This document shows positions 61,540 through 64,000 of a stretch of DNA of 64,000 nt, in pieces (within the stretch, counting starts at the first letter, position 1; every line of letters begins with the position of its first letter). Origin of the DNA: Saccharothrix espanaensis DSM 44229 (GTDB lineage: Bacteria > Actinomycetota > Actinomycetes > Mycobacteriales > Pseudonocardiaceae); the NCBI RefSeq assembly GCF_000328705.1, contig NC_019673.1, positions 2,356,001-2,420,000 of the forward strand, given 5' to 3'. The notes beneath the pieces are model-generated. The model was not told where the DNA came from. It saw only the letters and a list, made by a program, of their open reading frames with translations, and did no database searches. The position numbers were made by a program, and so were the translations under genes.

Positions 61540-64000
61540 ATGACGGTCGAGTTCCGACTGCTCGGCGAGATCGAGGCGACGGTCGACGGCCGGCCGGTGG
61601 ACGTCGGCTCGGCCAAGGGGCGGTGCCTGCTCGCCGTCCTGCTGATCGACGTCGACCACCCGGTGTCGGTGGACCGGCTGGTGGACCGGGTGTGGGGCGG
61701 GCAGCGGGTGCCGCGCCGGCCCGCCGCCATCGTGCAGAGCTACCTCTCCCGGCTGCGGCGGGGCCTCGCGCCGGCGGCCGGGGTGCGGATCGTGCGGCTC
61801 TCCAACGGCTACCGGCTCACCGCCGACCCCCGCACCGTCGACCTGCACGACTTCCGCCGGCTGACCCGCGACGCGCGGGCGGCCCCTCGCGACGAGGACG
61901 CCGAGGAGCTCTACGAACGCGCCCTCGCGCTGTGGCGGGGAGATCCGTTCGGCAGCCTGGACGTCCCGTGGCTCAACGTCGTGCGCTCCACGCTGGTCGA
62001 CGAGCTGCACGCCGCCCGGCTCGACCTGGTCGACGTCCGGCTCCGGCTGGGCGACCACGCGGCGCTGCTCGCCGACCTCGCCGCGCGGGCCCGGCGGCAC
62101 CCGCTGGACGAGCGGGTCGCGGGCCAGCTCATGCTGGCGCTGCACCGCAGCGGCCGGTCGGCCGACGCGCTCGCGCACTACGACGGGCTGCGCCGGCGGC
62201 TGGTGGAGGAGCTGGGCACCGACCCGGGCGCGCCGATTCGGCGGCTGCACCAGCAGATCATCACCGCCGATCCCGCGCCGGCCCTGGCGCGGACGCCCAC
62301 CGACGCGTCCCCCGGGCCGTCCCCCGGGTTCTCCCTCGGGCCGCCCGGCGGCACTCCGGTGCCGCGCCAGCTGCCCTCCGCGCCGAGGCTGTTCGCGGGC
62401 CGGGCCGCCGAGCTGGCCTTCCTCACCACCACGCTGGGCCGGCACGTCGACGCTGGCACGACGGTGGTGATCACCGCGATCGGCGGCATCGGCGGGATCG
62501 GGAAGACGTGGCTGGCGCTGCACTGGGCGCACCGCAACCTCGACCGGTTCCCGGACGGCCAGCTGTTCGTGAACCTGCGCGGCTTCGACCCGCTCGACGC
62601 GCCGATCCCGCCGGCCACGGTCGTGCGGCGGTTCCTGGACGCCCTGGGGGTCGTCCCGGCCGCCGTCCCGGTCGACCTCGACGCCCAGTTCGGCCTGTAC
62701 CGCAGCCTGGTCTCCGGGCGGCGCATGCTGATCGTGCTGGACAACGCCCGGGACAGCGCGCAGGTGGTGCCGCTGCTGCCCGGCAGCCCGACGTGCGCGG
62801 TCCTGGTCACCAGCAGGAGCAGGCTCACCGGGCTGTGCGCGAACCACAGCGCGTTCGCCGCGGACCTGGACCGGCTGTCCGACGGCGAGGCGCGCAACCT
62901 GCTCGTCCGGCGGCTGGGCCGCGACCGCGTCGACGCGGAACCCGGTGCGGCGGCCGAACTCCTGGACTGCTGCGCCGGCCTGCCGCTCGCCCTGGGCGTG
63001 GTGGCCGCCCGCGCGGCGGCCCACCCGGACTTCCCGCTGGCGACCCTCGCCGCCGAGCTGCGCGATGTCGCGAACCGGCTGGACGCGCTGGACACCGGCG
63101 ACCTGACGGCCAACGTCCGCTCGGTGCTGGCCTGCTCCTACCAGGCGCTGGACGCCGTCGCGGCCAGGGTGTTCGCGCTGCTGGGCGTCGCACCCGGGCC
63201 GGACCTGGGCCTGCTCGCGGCCGCGTCCCTGTGCGCGCTGCCGGTCGCCCGGTGCCGCAACGTCCTGCGGGAGCTGGAGGAGATGCACCTGGTCCAGCAG
63301 CACGTGCCCGACCGGTACCGGATGCACGACCTGGTCCGCCTGTACGCCGCCGAGCAGGGCCGCCAGGACCTGTCGGCGGACGAACGGGACGCCGCCCTGC
63401 ACCGGTTGGTCGACTGCTACACGCACACCGCGTACGCGGGGGACCGCCTGCTGGAGCCGCACCGCCCGCCGATCGGGCTGGACCCGCCGGCCGAGGGCTG
63501 CGCGCCGGCCCGGCTCGCCGACGCCGACGCGGCGGCCGGCTGGTTCGCGGTGGAGGGCTCGTGCCTGGTGGCCGCGCAGCAGGCGGCGGCCGACCGGGGC
63601 TGGCACACCGAGGTGTGGCGGCTGTCCTGGGTGCTGCACACCTTCCGCGGCCGGCAGGGCCTGTTCCACGACCTGATCGACGGCTGGCGGGTCGGCCTCG
63701 CCGCCGCCCGCGAGCTCGACGCGCTCGGCCCGCAGATCCAGGCGCACCGCCACCTGGGCACCGCGCACAGCCGGATCCGCCGCCACCAACTGGGGTTCGA
63801 GCACCTGGGCCAGGCGCTCGCGCTGGCCGAGCTGGCGGGCGACCTCCAGGCCCAGGCGCACTGCCACCACGGGCTGACGGCCCACTGGGAGCTGGTGGAG
63901 GACCACGAGCAGGCGCTGCGCCACGCCATGGCCGCCCTGCGCCTGTACCGGGAGCTGGGCGACCCGGTCGCCGAGGCGAGGGCGCTCAACCACGCGGGCT
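61540..64000 (+). CDS. SARP/AfsR-type transcriptional regulator (3), incomplete
   Basis: The first 820 codons are visible; the end lies past the right edge. The winged-helix and activation domains come first (VEFRLLGEIEATVDGRP, QSYLSRLRRGLAPAAG, YDGLRRRLVEELGTDPG), then the NB-ARC with P-loop IGGIGGIGKTWLALHWA near residue 315 and MLIVLDNA. It is closer to SARP 2 than to SARP 1 in the ATPase (shared GQLFVNLRGFDP and GGIGKTWL). ATG 61540 follows AGAGGATC; an in-frame GTG at 61504 with AGGAAG upstream is the alternative. It could control the iron operon upstream or genes beyond the window. Confidence 0.9.
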   Translation, partial: MTVEFRLLGEIEATVDGRPVDVGSAKGRCLLAVLLIDVDHPVSVDRLVDRVWGGQRVPRRPAAIVQSYLSRLRRGLAPAAGVRIVRLSNGYRLTADPRTVDLHDFRRLTRDARAAPRDEDAEELYERALALWRGDPFGSLDVPWLNVVRSTLVDELHAARLDLVDVRLRLGDHAALLADLAARARRHPLDERVAGQLMLALHRSGRSADALAHYDGLRRRLVEELGTDPGAPIRRLHQQIITADPAPALARTPTDASPGPSPGFSLGPPGGTPVPRQLPSAPRLFAGRAAELAFLTTTLGRHVDAGTTVVITAIGGIGGIGKTWLALHWAHRNLDRFPDGQLFVNLRGFDPLDAPIPPATVVRRFLDALGVVPAAVPVDLDAQFGLYRSLVSGRRMLIVLDNARDSAQVVPLLPGSPTCAVLVTSRSRLTGLCANHSAFAADLDRLSDGEARNLLVRRLGRDRVDAEPGAAAELLDCCAGLPLALGVVAARAAAHPDFPLATLAAELRDVANRLDALDTGDLTANVRSVLACSYQALDAVAARVFALLGVAPGPDLGLLAAASLCALPVARCRNVLRELEEMHLVQQHVPDRYRMHDLVRLYAAEQGRQDLSADERDAALHRLVDCYTHTAYAGDRLLEPHRPPIGLDPPAEGCAPARLADADAAAGWFAVEGSCLVAAQQAAADRGWHTEVWRLSWVLHTFRGRQGLFHDLIDGWRVGLAAARELDALGPQIQAHRHLGTAHSRIRRHQLGFEHLGQALALAELAGDLQAQAHCHHGLTAHWELVEDHEQALRHAMAALRLYRELGDPVAEARALNHAG

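Overview
The window is high-GC DNA with almost only G or C at third codon positions, frequent GTG starts and many overlapping stop/start codons. Three large SARP/AfsR-type regulators, mycothiol-style DinB proteins, an IrtAB-like iron importer and a standalone-domain NRPS set all fit a filamentous actinomycete. The mix looks most like Pseudonocardiaceae (Saccharothrix, Actinosynnema or Lentzea type), but that placement is inference from gene content only. No rRNA, tRNA, CRISPR array or insertion sequence was recognised.

Layout. (1) About 0-11 kb, minus strand: a tightly coupled biosynthetic operon in the order A-T-C NRPS, MIO ammonia-lyase/aminomutase, lone carrier protein, lone condensation domain, TauD/SyrP-like oxygenase, lone adenylation domain, second oxygenase, putative BtrH-like protein and NodU/CmcH carbamoyltransferase, running off the left edge. 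A SARP regulator lies directly upstream (11.6-14.6 kb). (2) 14.7-20.6 kb: a secreted RHS/YD-repeat protein ending in a phospholipase A2 domain, an APH-like kinase, two decayed catabolic genes, and a MerR/DinB pair. (3) 21-30 kb: a beta-lactamase-fold serine hydrolase, a broken SMI1-type gene, a Ser/Thr kinase fused to a LytR-CpsA-Psr domain, a Na+/H+ antiporter, and a TetR/MMPL pair with a clear operator. (4) 30-38.3 kb: two small secreted proteins, a hypothetical, an ArsB/SLC13-like transporter, two small enzymes or isomerase-like proteins, a methyltransferase and a second SARP with a five-fold 11-bp repeat in front of it. (5) 38.6-44.5 kb: secreted proteins, namely an S15-type peptidase, a metallophosphoesterase with a WxL-like C-terminus and its DUF916 partner, then a PRC-barrel protein. 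(6) 44.6-49.7 kb, minus: TetR, an IrtA-like protein (siderophore-interacting domain fused to an ABC half-transporter) and an IrtB-like partner. (7) 49.8-53.3 kb, minus: methyltransferase, CoA-ligase and DMT exporter. (8) 53.5-57.1 kb: a decayed stretch (unknown gene, XRE regulator, aldo/keto reductase) around one intact small secreted protein. (9) 57.4-61.3 kb, plus: a four-gene FecCD-type siderophore importer behind a strong DtxR/IdeR-like iron box. (10) 61.5 kb to the edge: a third SARP, incomplete.

How it fits together. The left operon probably builds a small, hydroxylated and carbamoylated peptide, and the adjacent SARP is the natural candidate activator. The two iron-import operons flank the second metabolic block and may both answer to iron. 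Several genes carry frameshifts or internal deletions while the biosynthetic, regulatory and iron genes are intact, so decay is concentrated in dispensable genes.
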